62,000 nt of DNA from Cristatella mucedo (Eukaryota > Bryozoa > Phylactolaemata > Cristatellidae), in contig WPIO01000110.1 in assembly GCA_009760855.2 (NCBI GenBank), positions 717,501 through 779,500 on the forward strand, written 5' to 3'. Position numbers and translations under genes: made by a program. Under the pieces are notes generated by a model that ran no database searches, was not told where the DNA came from, and saw only the letters and a list, made by a program, of their open reading frames with translations. Below, piece by piece: positions 46,380 through 58,334 of this stretch; within the stretch, counting starts at the first letter, position 1, and each line of letters starts with the position of its first letter.

Positions 46380-47760
46380 TCACTAGATCTCGGGGAGGAG
46401 AGCGGAGGGAGTGGAGCCAAATCGGCCGACTATCCAGTTAAAGCCTCCTCGCGAAACCAGCCGACCAATGAAAACCCGGAGGAGGCGCGGCACATACATA
46501 TTTAGAAGGCGCGGCACATAGATGCCAGACAGAAGAAATGACAGCGGCCGACAAAGTGTAGCGCCTTGCTGGTCTTGGCTTAATTTTAGCGTGAACAAGA
46601 GCTGTTCGGCGGCGGGCAAGAACTCCTTTGTCCTGGAGCAGTGAGCCAGAGAGGAGCGCCAGTGCGGTTAGAGAGCAAGAGCTTAAGAGCAAGCCAGGAA
46701 GCTCTAGGACCAGCGGTGGCTATTCGGCCTTTAGAACATGTCGGATACCCGCGGGAGCTGTTGATTGACGTCGGCTGGCCTGTCAAGCTCGGCCATAACT
46801 CTGTCCAAAAAGAATCGTCTGGAACCCATTCGGCATTCAAGCTGGACAAGCGTGCCCTTCCAGTGGCCTAGTGACGGTAATAATTCCTTACCGTAATGGG
46901 CCACGGTGTCGGGCCCAATACCACTAAGCTCTTGCCCCATTGTCTCAGCTAAGTATTTAAGAGTCGAGCGACGCTCACTCTTGGTCTTTTGTCTAGCTTC
47001 GCTTCGACGTCGTCGGACTCGTTTCTCTGAAAGCGAGGGCGGGCGGGCTGTTCGCCGGCGATCGACGGGACAGGACGAGACAGTGCTAGGAGGATTCGGT
47101 GGACTCCACGGAATACGGTCGTATCGCGCCCCAGCTGGCATTTTGTGTTACTTTTGTGTTGTGCGTGTGCGCGCTAGCATGTAGTTTCGGCATAGGGATT
47201 TGCCGGTGCGAGCTAGACGTAGTGGGTACGGGGTGAGATATTCCGCTTGTTCGGGCTCCTTTGTCTATTTGGGCCGTTCCCCCTAGAGATGCAGGGAGCC
47301 TAAGTGTGGAGACGTGTTTCCTCCGCAAGAGTGCTTGAGGTGGCGTGTGTGGGGTATTCATGCCGCAAGGTGGAAGCGGAGCCCTAGTTCTCCGGTCAGG
47401 GTTTAGGCTTCGTCTATTTGGGTCGTTCCCCACTATAGACTTAGGTAGCCTAAGTGTGGAGACGTGTTTCCTCCGCAAGAGTGCTTGCGCTTTCGAGAGC
47501 GTTCGAGGAGTGTGGAGATAAAACTGAGCTAGACTCGCAGCGACTTTGTGCGCTTGCGAATAAAGCTCATTAATATCAATATAATAAGTATAAAATAAGC
47601 TCAGTAAAAATTAAATAAGTATAAAATAAGCTCGTAATAATTGTATAAAATAAGTTCAGTAAAATCCCCAATTTGTGTGTCTCGCTTTCCAATTCACGCC
47701 GCGGACTCACGACCCCCTTTAGTAACGGTAAGTCGGTCAGCGCCAGAAAGCTCATTTCGT
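46380..47760 (+). mobile_element. LTR-like promoter and polyA stretch (solo LTR candidate)
   Basis: TATTTAAG at about 46955 with an initiator-like CTCACTCT downstream, an AATAAA at about 47560, and U5-like TTGTGTGTCTCGCTTTCC at 47673. Inside are a 78-bp direct repeat with period 148 (47301 and 47449 share AGTGTGGAGACGTGTTTCCT) and three copies of an AAATAAG(C/T)TCAGTAA unit (47583-47672). I found no gag/pol and no clear TG...CA ends. Confidence 0.35.
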
Positions 47761-48146
47761 GGTGGCCAGCTTATTTCGCGTAGGCGCGCAACGAACGGCA
47801 TTAGGCGTTAGGTTACGCCGCTAGGTAAGCGGCAGGTCAAGCCTACTCCGCCGAGCCTTCGGCATTACAAAAGTCTGCTCGAGTTTATCGACTCGTTCAG
47901 GGCAATCGCCCTGTGGGATTGGATATTTGTGCGTTGTAGCCACGAGTGCACCGCGGAGGCTCGGCACATCGGTGCAAGACAAAAACCACGGACGACTACG
48001 ACTACTACCCTAAAAAGAAATAGAACATGTGATGTAGGAATACTCTGCTTATAAAAATAGAAGTTCCTCTTCCCAGATTTCCTCTAGCTATAGTCTCACT
48101 CCGCACGCGGGAATACTTCGCCTATAAGAATGGCTCGTTTGGTTGC

Positions 48147-48840
48147 GTCGCGAAACTGCAGCGTTGGTTCTCCTGATAGAAAATATTGAGCCGGTTTTAC
48201 CTACCAAATTTAATGCGATTGCGCACGGCTGTTCTCGCGCTATAGCCTTAAACGGCCCGGACCAGCCGGCCTCCCAAAATAATCGAATTTCAATACAGCT
48301 GTCATTTCAACAATAGCCGTCGCGAAACTGCAGTTTTGATTCAATATTATATCGAACAGTGTTCCGAGTTGTCCAGCTACATTTCATGCTATAGCGAATG
48401 CCCATTCTTACGGAGTGCCCTCCAATGGCCCGGCCCACTCTGCATTTTGAACTGCAATACGGCTACTATTTCTGCAGTAGATGTCGCGAAACACCATTTT
48501 TGATTACGCATCATATACATCAGTGTACCGGGTTTATTTACTAAATTTAATGCAATTGTCCAGCAGCGTTAACATTCTGTAGTCTTTTATGGCCCGGGCC
48601 ATTCGAGGCCATTGCATTAGAACACGCATGACAAATTCCACGGAATGTGGTGGTTAACCCCGACCTTTTTCCTTAAAGTGGTCAAAACACAGTTGGGCTA
48701 CACCTATTGTGTAAATGGCAGCATTTCACAGTTCGATTGTGAAATGAGACTGGCTGACCCAGGCAATTTAAGGCTATAGCCTGAGAACGCGCCTGCACAA
48801 TCGCATTAAATTGGTAGGTAAACCCGGAACATCGTTTTCT
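48147..48840. repeat. Fold-back element with internal tandem units
   Basis: GTCGCGAAAC(T) begins three diverged units at 48147, 48319 and 48483 (periods 172 and 164). Each is followed by a block like GGCCCG and an AATTTAATGC(G/A)ATT region. About 65 bp of unit 1 (48190-48258) recurs inverted at 48765-48831 (GCTATAGCCTGAGAAC, AATCGCATTAAATTGGTAGG), with about 500 bp between arms. No coding capacity. Confidence 0.6.
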
Positions 48841-49084
48841 ATAACCTTTAATTAAAGCTTTAGTGTTCTGAGGTTTATTGTGCAAATGGCAGGTGTATCA
48901 AATTGTATCGCAGTTTTTTGTTGGACCCGTGGGCAATTAAACATTGTATGCTGCAGGATACAAACCCACGATCTGGTTTGTGAAGTTTCAGCTCCGAGAC
49001 ACCCACTAAAGTACGAGACTAGGCTCTCTCGGCTCTCTGCTTGGTCCCCATCTGTTTACCATCAATACTTTCCCTCATGTCGAT

Positions 49085-49480
49085 GTGAGCGTCAAGCATA
49101 GTCTAGGTTTTCACTTCTATGTCGATGGCACACAACTGTGCCCGTGCTTTGATATATTACAGCCCTCTAGCTCGTCAAAATCTCTAAAATTCCTTGCTAT
49201 ACTTATTGCCCACATCCACACTTGGATGGCTGTAAACTTTTTCAAATTGAATAACGTATACATTCAACTTACTGGTAATACGCAAACCAAGCACGACTCA
49301 GGAATTAGAAAGCTTAGCGCTAATAATGGGCTCTGCCAGAAAATCTCCAGTAGAATGTGCACGAAATCTTGATGCCCCGTTGCAATGTGACTTTGCAGCA
49401 GAAGACTACATCATCTCCACAGTCAAGTCCGTTTACTTTCACCTATGTAGCTATGCTATTAATTTGGCCCTACTTAGAAA
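49085..49480 (+). mobile_element. LINE-A RT palm fragment
   Basis: LGFHFYVDGTQLCPCF, then HIHTWMAVNFFKLNN and KISSRMCTKS correspond to the YADDTQLY...IR.WMAANFLKLND...SVETARNLG order in L2-type RTs. Damaged by substitutions and shifts. Confidence 0.8.
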
Positions 49481-49639
49481 GAGATATTACAATTAGTTAC
49501 AATTAGAATTAATTATAATTAATTAATTAATCAATTGTTACAATTACATCCTAACTGATCCATGCATTCGTGAACATCGTGTCTCGTCTCTGTAATTCGC
49601 TCTTGGTAGGTCTACCACTTTACGCAATAGGGTGCTTAT

Positions 49640-49835
49640 AATTAATAATAATAATAATAATGCTCTTGATAAAGCGCCCTCAGAGTACTCAATCTCTTTC
49701 TAGGCGCTTCACATTTGCTGCAAAGGGAAGTTTTATCATCGTTTAGTTTTAGAAAATTTGCTGCCATCCATGTACGGATGTCATCCATACATGCAGCAAG
49801 TGAGTTGAGAGAATCAGATGTGCTCGAATTTGATT
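49640..49835 (-). mobile_element. Internally deleted LINE-A: RT core fused to 3' tail
   Basis: The minus strand reads SLAACMDDIRTWMAANFLKL and NDDKTSLC, then jumps directly into the tail (SKCEAPRKRLSTLRALYQ) with intact stem arms (49671-49678, 49703-49709) and (ATT)n. Roughly the last third of the ORF and most of the 3' UTR are missing. Confidence 0.75.
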
Positions 49836-49844
49836 GATTTAATA

Positions 49845-50400
49845 ATTGATTCCAAAATCTGAATCCATACTTGCCTGTCGTGAATTTCGGAGTTGTCACA
49901 TCACAGTACTTCTCTCCGACATGTACCAGCTCCCAATCGAGCACTGTATCAACTTAAGGTTTTGTCGCTCACTTGAAGGTACCATTATTCTGAATATCAA
50001 GCCTGCCAAAAGAGAAATAGTCTCTAACCAAGCTAGGTATCGTACCATTAGGTCATCCGACACACATTATTTAGCTACGCCTCGAACGAACGTCAAATCG
50101 AACGGATACACGTCTTTAGTTTGTTTGCACGCTCCCAAAGCCCGAAACTACTTCTGAATGACGCCATGATATCACTTGACTTGATGACATTCAAAAAGAA
50201 GCTACAAACTCACCGAATCCTCAAATGTGCATTTGGTGGAAAGTCCTTGTGATTTGTCGTTCGCGTTCCTATGCGAACTGACACTGTGCATGCTACCACT
50301 AGCCTTACAATCATACTTCCTCTAAAGTAAATGCGTAGTGCCTAGAAAGAGATTAAGTACTCAGAGGGCGCTATATAAACGTATTATAATTATCATTATC
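49845..50400 (+). mobile_element. LINE-A 3' end, broken
   Basis: REFRSCHITVLLSDMYQLPI, then TPRTNVKSNGYTSLVCLHAP remnants, a 3' UTR and GGGCGCTATATAAACGTATT. It begins immediately after the inverted, deleted copy at 49640-49835. Confidence 0.8.
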
Positions 50401-52650
50401 ATTACTATAACCCCCGGGCAAAGACCACTTCAAATCGGGAAGACCTGATATCCCTCGAGCGGCAGAATAATGATATTGCACAATGTCCCGCGATTTAAAC
50501 GTCTCAGCCCCTCTTAGGTCACAGACTGACCGTCAGCAGGACGCTCATGCTTATGAGATAGCAGCAGGAGAAACAGGCATTTAGTAACTGGCGACTCAGT
50601 GCGGCGATTCCCACCAGTGGATGTGACATAACGAGAGAAACGGATAGATACACGTAGAAGCCGACTCTCTCCTCCTGGTGAGACTCTGTCAGTCCGCGAC
50701 GCATCTCGCCGTAAGCTTACGTAAAAGATATGCTTGACGGGTCAGCTTGCAGCACCGGCTGCTGCAATGCATGGGCAATTTATTCTACGCTTACGCGGGA
50801 GCGGTGCAGCTGATTTTACGGCATTCAGAATTCTGCGTCCGAGAAATTCTCAGTTCACAGTCTCCGCGGTTTGGCGCGGGCGTCTGGGTCGCACACGTTG
50901 TGCCAGCGTTGTGCCAACACCTGAGCTAGCTAGAGTGACGCGGACGTGGCAAATATACCGTTGGCTACCTTGGCGGAATTAATGTCCATGTGCTGGCGGG
51001 GTTAAGGATAGCCGTCGTGGACTACGTCCGCTGCCGCGAGGTCGCCGCGCCCACTACTAGCGCCCATTACTTGCGCTGCATATTGTTCCCGTACGACGGT
51101 GCAAGTTCGAAGGTGAAAGTTCGAAGCGGTGCGTTTGTGATCGTGGACCACGTGGGTAATGGCGGCGATAATCCGATCGCGATCCGATGCGGCTCGAGCC
51201 GCGACCGGACGAGTTTGGCGAGAAATTCGAGAAGTCTCAGACTCGATCCGCTTGAAATTCTTGCTCGCTCTACTTTTTCCTCTTATTCTCTGATGGAGAC
51301 CGGGCGTGAATTATTGCTCCGGGTGTATTTGTTGCGCACGTGCTCGGCTGGATGCGAGCGGTCGAGCCTGCCGACGGCTCGCTCAGACCGTCCTCTTTCA
51401 TCGATGAGCGTTGAGCGACGATAATCGCCGCTCGACGTCGCCTAACGTCGCTTCCCACGCAGCCGCGCGAGCGAGCGTACGAGCGAGCGTCGTAGACGCT
51501 GCCAGCGCGTCGACGTATCTGCGAGCGAGCCGCTAGCAAGCCAGGACGGAGCCCAGGCAGCGAACCCTTTTTAATGACTTCCGGCACATCCGCGACGGCG
51601 TGCTCAGCGAATACTCTGATCCTGAAAGTCGGAGCATTTCGTTCATCGGTTTCTTTAATAGGTTCTGCTTCAATCATTTCCGTCTTGGTCTGCGAGGGTG
51701 CCTTTGGCTTTAACGTTGCAGGTAGCATGCGAACCGGAGAACCCCCCTTGCAACCAAGCCCCCACCCATTGGAAGATAAGTAACTGGCACAACGTGACGA
51801 CGACCGGGGCAGGGGCGCCGCTTCTTCGCGTCAAGACGGTTCCTCGAGACTGTAAGCGTGCCATCTAGCGTGGTGGGAGGTCATAAAACCAAGTGCGTGC
51901 GCTACTGTTGCAGACGCGCTGCGGCGGCTTTTCCTTACTAAAGTCCCGCTGCGCTGCCGAAAGCGCAGCGGCGCAGCGCGTGCACAGGATCCGCGCCAGT
52001 CCTTGGCCGCGTGACACCGAGGTGACGAGCGCGCTCAAAGGGCTTACCGAAGCGGTGAAGGTCGGCGAGTCACAGCGGCTGAATGAGCGCAGGCATCGCT
52101 ACGAGGCATCGCTGAGCAGCAAGGCAGCAACTAAGAGCGCCCATACCTTACCTAATATTCAAAGTCCAAGTCCTCAGCTTGCCGATATCCATTCGACCGC
52201 CGCAGAGGGCTACAAGTGACCACTGTCAGCCATGGCGGGCCAATCATTTGAAGCTCCTGCAGCACCTCGGACCAGTACGACGCCCAGAGCACGACGGACT
52301 AGCGATTGAATTACTTGGGCGTTTTATGTTGACTAATCTCAGATTATCTCGTAGCCATTCCTACTGATTACTAGCCAGCACCACTGAAAAATCACGGAAA
52401 AACTCCAACTTGGCTTTGGAAGGCAGGCCTGATTGTCCTGCTGACCTAGCTTGTGAGCCCGCCTTACTGCCGGCCGAGCTTAGAGTTCTTAGCTAACGGA
52501 GCATACATCGTTTAGGACAAAAATTACAATGTATCTATAATTTAAATTTGATTTAATAATCTTCTTATAAAGTGAACATTAAACTAGTTCTAAGAAATTT
52601 CGTCGTCAATGCGGGTAGTGAATCGGCATTGAGTTGCGTGTAAGGAGCTT
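50400..52650. other. CpG-rich stretch without recognised gene
   Basis: CpG-dense, free of microsatellites and LINEs. Several overlapping frames occur on both strands: plus 50990-51424 and 51893-52219, minus 51270-51728 (starting MLPATLKPKAPSQTKTEMIE). None has a motif I know. GAGC-type short repeats at 51470-51540 inflate the frames. This may be a promoter or a diverged gene. Confidence 0.4.
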
Positions 52651-53104
52651 ACAGACGTAAGGACCATATTTAAATTTACATTAAATATATATCTGTAGTA
52701 GACCCCGTAAAGAAGTATGGGTAGATTCTATGAATGCATATCGGTGGCTTAGCAACAGCAGGCGCGGCGAGGAGTACTCAGTTTCAACCAGGAGAGTACG
52801 TGTTGCAGCTACATGTACAAATCATCAAATCAGCCCCCCCCCTTTTTGACGCGGTATCCATCGTTCCGCAATGCCGCAGTAGTACTATAAATTTCACGAA
52901 GGCCATAATGGAGAATAATAACGTACGTCAGTGACTACGGCGGACTAACCAACCCATCAATCTAGCTTACCATAGGAGCTGATAGTTCAAGATCCGCAAA
53001 TAGCAGTCATAATCTGAATGATGCGGCACGGTAGCGTTCACTGCCCTTCATTTAAATGAAAACCGTCCTCTGCTTTTCCTTATTTACATTAGGAAAGCTA
53101 ACAC

Positions 53105-53473
53105 ATGACAGGATATCAGCATCCAAAAACCAACCAACAATATTCGGCTCCGCCACTTCGCTGTACTCGAATGCCGAGGATTTTCAGAGGCACAATCTTC
53201 GGCGTTGTCACCGTAGCTGCCTTTAGCTTGTACACCACGATCGTTACTACACAATACAAGGAGCGGCCCACGCACCTTTGCACAAGTCACTTTATAGACC
53301 GCGACATCTGCAGCATTCATCCCTACTTCATCGCCCATTCATCCTCCGATGCATTACATTCACTCAAGCAGTACGCGCGTTTCTTTGGAAAGCGTCTAAC
53401 GTATTACTTAGCCAATCGGGCACTCACTGACGGACTTGTGAAAGCAATGAAAAGTCGAGTAACTGCGAATTGA
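53105..53473 (+). CDS. Hypothetical 122-residue membrane protein (unconfirmed)
   Basis: Intron-free frame from ATG to TGA lying in apparently unique sequence between LINE fragments. It has a polar N-terminus of about 25 residues, then a likely membrane segment at about 30-50 (GTIFGVVTVAAFSLYTTIV), then a mixed, cysteine-containing C-terminal part (CTSHFIDRDICSIH). The composition is not low-complexity. I recognise no family. It could equally be a chance frame; an 84-residue frame runs antisense over the same bases. Confidence 0.25.
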   Translation: MTGYQHPKTNQQYSAPPLRCTRMPRIFRGTIFGVVTVAAFSLYTTIVTTQYKERPTHLCTSHFIDRDICSIHPYFIAHSSSDALHSLKQYARFFGKRLTYYLANRALTDGLVKAMKSRVTAN

Positions 53474-53694
53474 GCCATGAATTTCAGTCAATTTTTCTTT
53501 ACGACATGCCAATTCAGAGACGGAAGTATTGTCCTAATCGCGCGAGGCTGGTCGACGTGCAGGGCTACTCCGATCACGTCATTGCGTTTGAAAATTTAAA
53601 TCTTCAGCAGTAGCCCATCCCCACGGATAATGTAGCCCATGCCCTAGCCGTAGCCCATGGATAATGGCCTCATGCTTCGCGACCGGCGGTGCAT

Positions 53695-54110
53695 CTATTT
53701 ATCACAGCGTTTAGTGGGTCCCCGCGATTCGTCCTTGATGTGCTTATGCGTGCTGACACTGTGCATGCTGCCACTAACCACATTTGCATGCTGACCCTGT
53801 GCACGTCACCCCTAGCCGTGTTATTCATGTTGTTTATCAAGCATGATACCAACTCACCATTTGATTGTGTTTCCTTTGCAGCAAATGTAAAGAGCCTAGA
53901 CCGAGATTGAGTTCTCTCAGATCGCTTTATCAAGTGTGCTGTTATAATTATTATTAAGTAATTAGTAGCCTTTCGATGGATTATAATGATTGGCGTTCTT
54001 TGAAGGGACCTAAAAGTGAATGAGAGAACCTTAAAGGTGATACGCAACGTGATTTGTAGCCAGTACTGGTCAGCGAGAAGGAGTGTGATGTGACGGTACC
54101 AATTTTTTGG
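53695..54110. mobile_element. LINE-A tail (+) next to a LINE-A coding scrap (-)
   Basis: 53695-53955 is a plus-strand tail from CACAGCGTTTAGTGGGTCC to (ATT). 53995-54100 is an inverted coding scrap (GAAGGGACCTAAAAGTGAAT, CAGTACTGGTCAGCGAGAAG) equivalent to the LHWLP region. Confidence 0.75.
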
Positions 54111-54344
54111 CCCAATACTGAGAAGTCTCACTCCCTAAGTATTAACGGCTCAGCCGACAGGTTTTCATTCTTCACTAAAGAAATTGTGGACATCCGTGAC
54201 ACCGTACAGCCTCCTAAGACTAAAGAAATTGCTGAATCGCAACATTTGACCTTCCTTAAAAGATTTTCCGAGGTTTCTCCATGAGATGTGGCTACCTTAA
54301 TAAAGTCTGGTAAAAAGTGTTCGCCTCCTGAAGACCCTACACCA

Positions 54345-54450
54345 TTATCTTAGCAAATGTAAAGCGCCTAGGAAGAGATTTAGTTATCTGAGGGCGCTTT
54401 ATCAAGTGCATTATTATCATTGTTATTAATATTAATATTATTATTATTAT
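54345..54450 (+). mobile_element. LINE-A 3' tail, short insertion
   Basis: TTAGCAAATGTAAAGCGCC to (ATT)n. The perfect stem AAAGCGCC 54361-54368 / GGCGCTTT 54393-54400 is intact, though nothing else of the element is present. Confidence 0.8.
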
Positions 54451-54959
54451 CTGTCTGGTATTCACTCGCAGACCAACTTAGCACAGCCACAAACGAGATT
54501 TTTAATGCTTCTCTGGAAAAGAGGGGTCGCACCCAAGTCCTTCAAATCGGCAATAGTTAGACCCACACTAAAAAAAAGCCTGGATTGGATACGGAGGTCT
54601 TTGTAAACAAAATATCGCCCACTTTTTCTTCTTCCTATTCGATCGAAGATTCTTTAAAACATTAAGCAGCTGGTAGCACACATTGAACAGAATGAAATGT
54701 CCGAACAATTTTATTCATCCGTGTAATCAATGAAATCAAAAGCAGAGCAACGACGATCGAAACGCCATTACCCTACTGCGCTGCTAGATCTAAGGCAGCT
54801 GCCTTGGATCTAGCAGCTGCCTTAGACACTATTGTTAGCTTGTATCCTTCTTGAACGATTGAGAACGACGATTGACGTAGAAGACGAGGCACTGGCGTGG
54901 TTGAAATCGTACTTTCCCGGTCGTTTTTAATCCTTGCCGTGTGGTGGTAAACTCATCCG

Positions 54960-56070
54960 CCAGACATTTCTCGGTCCTATGACGTTCTCTATTTATAACG
55001 AGCCTTTGGCAAAAAATAATTCGTATCCATGGAGCAGGCTGTCACTTGTCTTTATTCCGACGATATTATGCTGAGTTTGTCATTTAAGTCATCGGATACT
55101 GTCCCAGCGACTGATCAACTGAATGCTTGCCTAGCAGAAACTGGATCCTGTCAGCAAACTTTCTTAAACTTAACGATGATAAACGGAACTTCTACCAATA
55201 GGACACCCCAAGCACGTTACTGGACTAGAAGACTGCTTTTCTTGTAGGTGATGCTGTTGTGCGACCATCATTATGTGCCCAAAATTTAGGTGTCGTATTT
55301 AACAGCTGCCAAAGTTTTGAAAGCTTCACCAAGATGATTGCTTCAACAGCTAGCTGTCACGCCAGATACATGTCAAAGACTAGGAACTGTCTTCCCATGT
55401 GGCTTACAAGAAATTTGACTAGCTCCTTGGTTCCGTTTCGGATCGAGTACTGCACTTCTATTTTAGGTCATCTATCGAAAAAAGCCACTAGGCCACTGTA
55501 GTTGGTGACAAATATAGCTGTATGAGTAGTTTTCAAATCCAAGAGGATTTACCATGCACTTCCTTTGCTGAAAGAGCTTAGATTTCTGCCGGTTGCACAA
55601 CGGATACAGAGTAAAGTTTTTACGCTGACCCACAAGGCCCGCCACGGCTTGGCGCCTTTATACCTAGCTAAACCGATGCAACAGTTTCAGCCTTCTCGTG
55701 CCCTCAGGTCGTCTATGGACAATAAACTAGCTTCGCCATTTCTCCACATAAAGATCGTTGGCGAAATAAGCTTTTTCTCTGCTATTCTAGGACTGTGAAA
55801 CTCACTTCCATAATTCTAACGCAAGGACGTAGAATTTCCTTCTGGCGGTTGTGGCATACCATTTCCCTCGTCTTGAGCTGCTACTTTCATGCTACTCACT
55901 ACCTCAACTGCTCTCCTGACTCTGTTAAGCTTTTAAATTTTTTGTTGTTGCGCGAAATGAAGTCTGGTAGCTACCGCATGCGTACCGAAAGCCGCTTAGG
56001 CTTTTAGTGGGTTATACAAACCCTCCTCGCAACACCCATATAGTCTTTGTGACTTTGTAGTCTGTACCTG
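54960..56070 (+). mobile_element. LINE-B, longest copy (RT palm to tail), broken
   Basis: TCLYSDDIMLSLSF (YADD equivalent), QNLGVVFNSCQSFESF, FRIEYCTSILGHLSKKA, LLKELRFLPVAQRIQSKVF, HGLAPLYLAKPMQQFQPS, then the LINE-B 3' UTR ending AACACCCATATAGTCTTTG. Several frames, hence dead. Confidence 0.8.
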
Positions 56071-56289
56071 TGGAAACGGCGGTGCTCACGATATTAAAGT
56101 CTAGCCGCAGAGTTTTGCACCAACTGTAAACGCTTGGTTGCACAGGCCGGATGACTAGAAAACGGTAAGTTTCAGATGTCGAGTCGGAATGTCATACATG
56201 CATAATACAATTTGGATGTCACTGTATAAGCAGGCTAGATTTACTTTACAATGTGGCGTAGCTGATAGCAAGCGGTGTTGAACGTGGAG

Positions 56290-56865
56290 CAAGGATGGTC
56301 GTCTAGTGAAAGGTCACTTTGGAACATGACACCTAGATTTCGTGCAGATACTGCATGAAGTATGCTGTTCGTTCGGAGGCCGGTCAGCTCACGAGCGGCC
56401 TCAATCGGCCGCTCTCCTCGAAGCGCGGGGGGGGGGGGATTCCTTGCGGCCGCGAGGCCTCGGCGTGCAAGCGTCGATGCAAGGCCGCCGAGAGGCCAGG
56501 CTGCAAGGCAGCTTTCCTACCTGCTGCCCTGAGTCTCGCTCTACTTGCTGAGTGCGGCAGAGACCTATCGTGTTGTTATTATATTTGACCATTGAGCTTT
56601 TCAGTTTCTGAGTCATACTTGGTTTGCGCTTAAATAGTAAGTTGGTTTTATCATCATTAAATTTGAGACTGTTCGCTGCCACCCATTGCGAATCTCAGCA
56701 ATACAAGCAGTGAAAGAGTTGAGGAAATTTGAAGTATCAGGGGAGTGCTGTGAGGGAACAAAGCATAGGTACAACTGAGTGTCATCTTCGTAGAAGTGAA
56801 ACCGTAGATGGATGGTGCTCTCCGATAAAATCGACAACCGGGAGAGTATAAATTGTGTATACATT
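56290..56865 (-). mobile_element. LINE RT palm fragment
   Basis: The minus strand gives LRFHFYEDDTQLYLCFVPS, then SLLVLLRFAMGGSEQS in a shifted frame and MAANSLKFNDDKTNLLF, matching YADDTQLYL...MAANFLKLNDDKT. A G9 run and a GC-rich insertion (56385-56530) break the element. Confidence 0.7.
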
Positions 56866-56874
56866 TTATAAATA

Positions 56875-56955
56875 GTATAAATTGTATAAATCTATATATA
56901 TATAAATAATAATATAAATATATAAATATATATATATAATATAAATTGTATAATC
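56875..56955. repeat. AT-rich imperfect repeat
   Basis: TATAAATTGTATAAAT and ATATATAAAT units repeated irregularly. 56956-57690 shows nothing recognised. Confidence 0.8.
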
Positions 56956-57689
56956 GTATAAATTGTGAAAAGAAGCGGATCAAGCGCTGTGCCCTGACCT
57001 TGACCCCGTACTTTAAGTTGTTCCTCGGACGATCTTTTTGTCCGTCCTATATCAAAACTGTAGAGTCTCTCTCGGAGGTAGAACCTAAATCACTGCAGTG
57101 CAGCGCCAGTGGTACCCAGGCGAGATGATTGGCGCTAGAGAAGAACTTGGCTTATGTTGATGATTATGCAGTTAAAAGTCAGCTTTAATATGTGTATTAT
57201 TTCACACTATGAAATTTGTCTAAGCTTTAACACCGCATATCATAACCGATTCAGAGTGCCTGACACTAGTGATACTGGCTACAGTAGACCGAGAGTAGCC
57301 AGAAAAGGCCGAATTCTGGGAAAGCGGAAGTGTATGGAATTTCGTTGTTCGGGGTCAGTGTTCTTAAGACGGTGTCGAAGTTTCGACCTCAGTTAAATGT
57401 AATGCAAATTCCGCAGCGAGGTTGGCTGCGGGCAAAAGTGAATCACAGCACACCCCGGCAGGCCATGGAAAACGGTTCTCAATTTCGGCCACCGAAACCG
57501 TTGCCTAGCATCTCTTAGTCTAAAAAGACGACAGAACAAGCATGTTAGCTACGGGGAGAATTTACAGTTAGCCAAATAGTGGAAGGACCTATCCTTCGAA
57601 ATGGGCTCCGCCGGCACATTCCCAGCAGCATTTTCGCAAAATCCAGGAGGCTAGTTCCAAAGTGACCCTTCACTAGACGATGACGTCAC

Positions 57690-58230
57690 CACCGCGGTAA
57701 AGTCTGCCTACTTTCACCTACCTAACATTGCGAAAATTCAGGCCTGCGTAGACACGCATATCCCCCTATTCAAGTTGTTTCGCACATTTATTGCGTCCCG
57801 TCTTAACTTCTACTTGCGCGCCTACCTAATCAGGCGCTGGTCCAAAATTCGACAGCTAAGCTTGTCTTTCGTGAGCGTCGCAGTTGCCGCACCACACAAC
57901 TTCTTACGTACCTGCACTAGCTTCGCATCAAGCAGCTAGTTGACTTTAAGCCCCAGTCACACATTTTCAGGTCTCTTAATTTTTATGCTCTAGTATAACT
58001 GTCCGAACTACTTCCCTATCGGGCTAGGTGTCGCGCCGGCTGCTATTCTGGCTCAAGGCAGTTAGTTGCAGCTCGAACCAACCTCAAATCTTTTACAAAC
58101 GTGAGTACAATTCGTATGCTTGCAAAGGCTGCAATTCTCTCCTGACTGACGTAACGGCATCCATGGACCTGACGACATCTCCCTGTTCACTTTTAAGCAG
58201 AAACTAGAAACGCACCTGCTCCTCACAGCG
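57690..58230 (+). mobile_element. LINE-A coding fragment, heavily decayed
   Basis: SAYFHLPNIAKIQACVDT, SKIRQLSLSFVSVAVAA in a shifted frame, and LLTDVTASMDLTTS correspond to successive parts of the LINE-A C-terminus. It lies directly upstream of a much younger copy. Confidence 0.7.
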
Positions 58231-58334
58231 TGTGCTGGGTCCGTCAAGTACGCGCTCGGTTCTTTGTAAATTGTCCGCGCGTGCTCGACGCCTGCCGACG
58301 TGTGAATTCCAGCACTAATCCAATTGACATGCAT

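Noticed and set aside
46731-47141. Minus-strand 136-residue frame in the LTR-like region
   Set aside because: It crosses the putative TATA element and shows no gag, protease or RT motif; likely a chance frame in GC-rich DNA.
47853-48050. Possible MADF-like or gag-like frame (SLLEFIDSFRAIALWD)
   Set aside because: Only one short motif resembles MADF; it has no start codon, the spacing is wrong, and the rest is not similar.
51270-51728. Minus-strand frame starting MLPATLKPKAPSQTKTEMIE as a gene
   Set aside because: The N-terminal third is plausible, but the C-terminal two thirds are Arg/Ala/Ser read-through of CpG and GAGC repeats; no family recognised. Left as part of an unassigned CpG-rich region.
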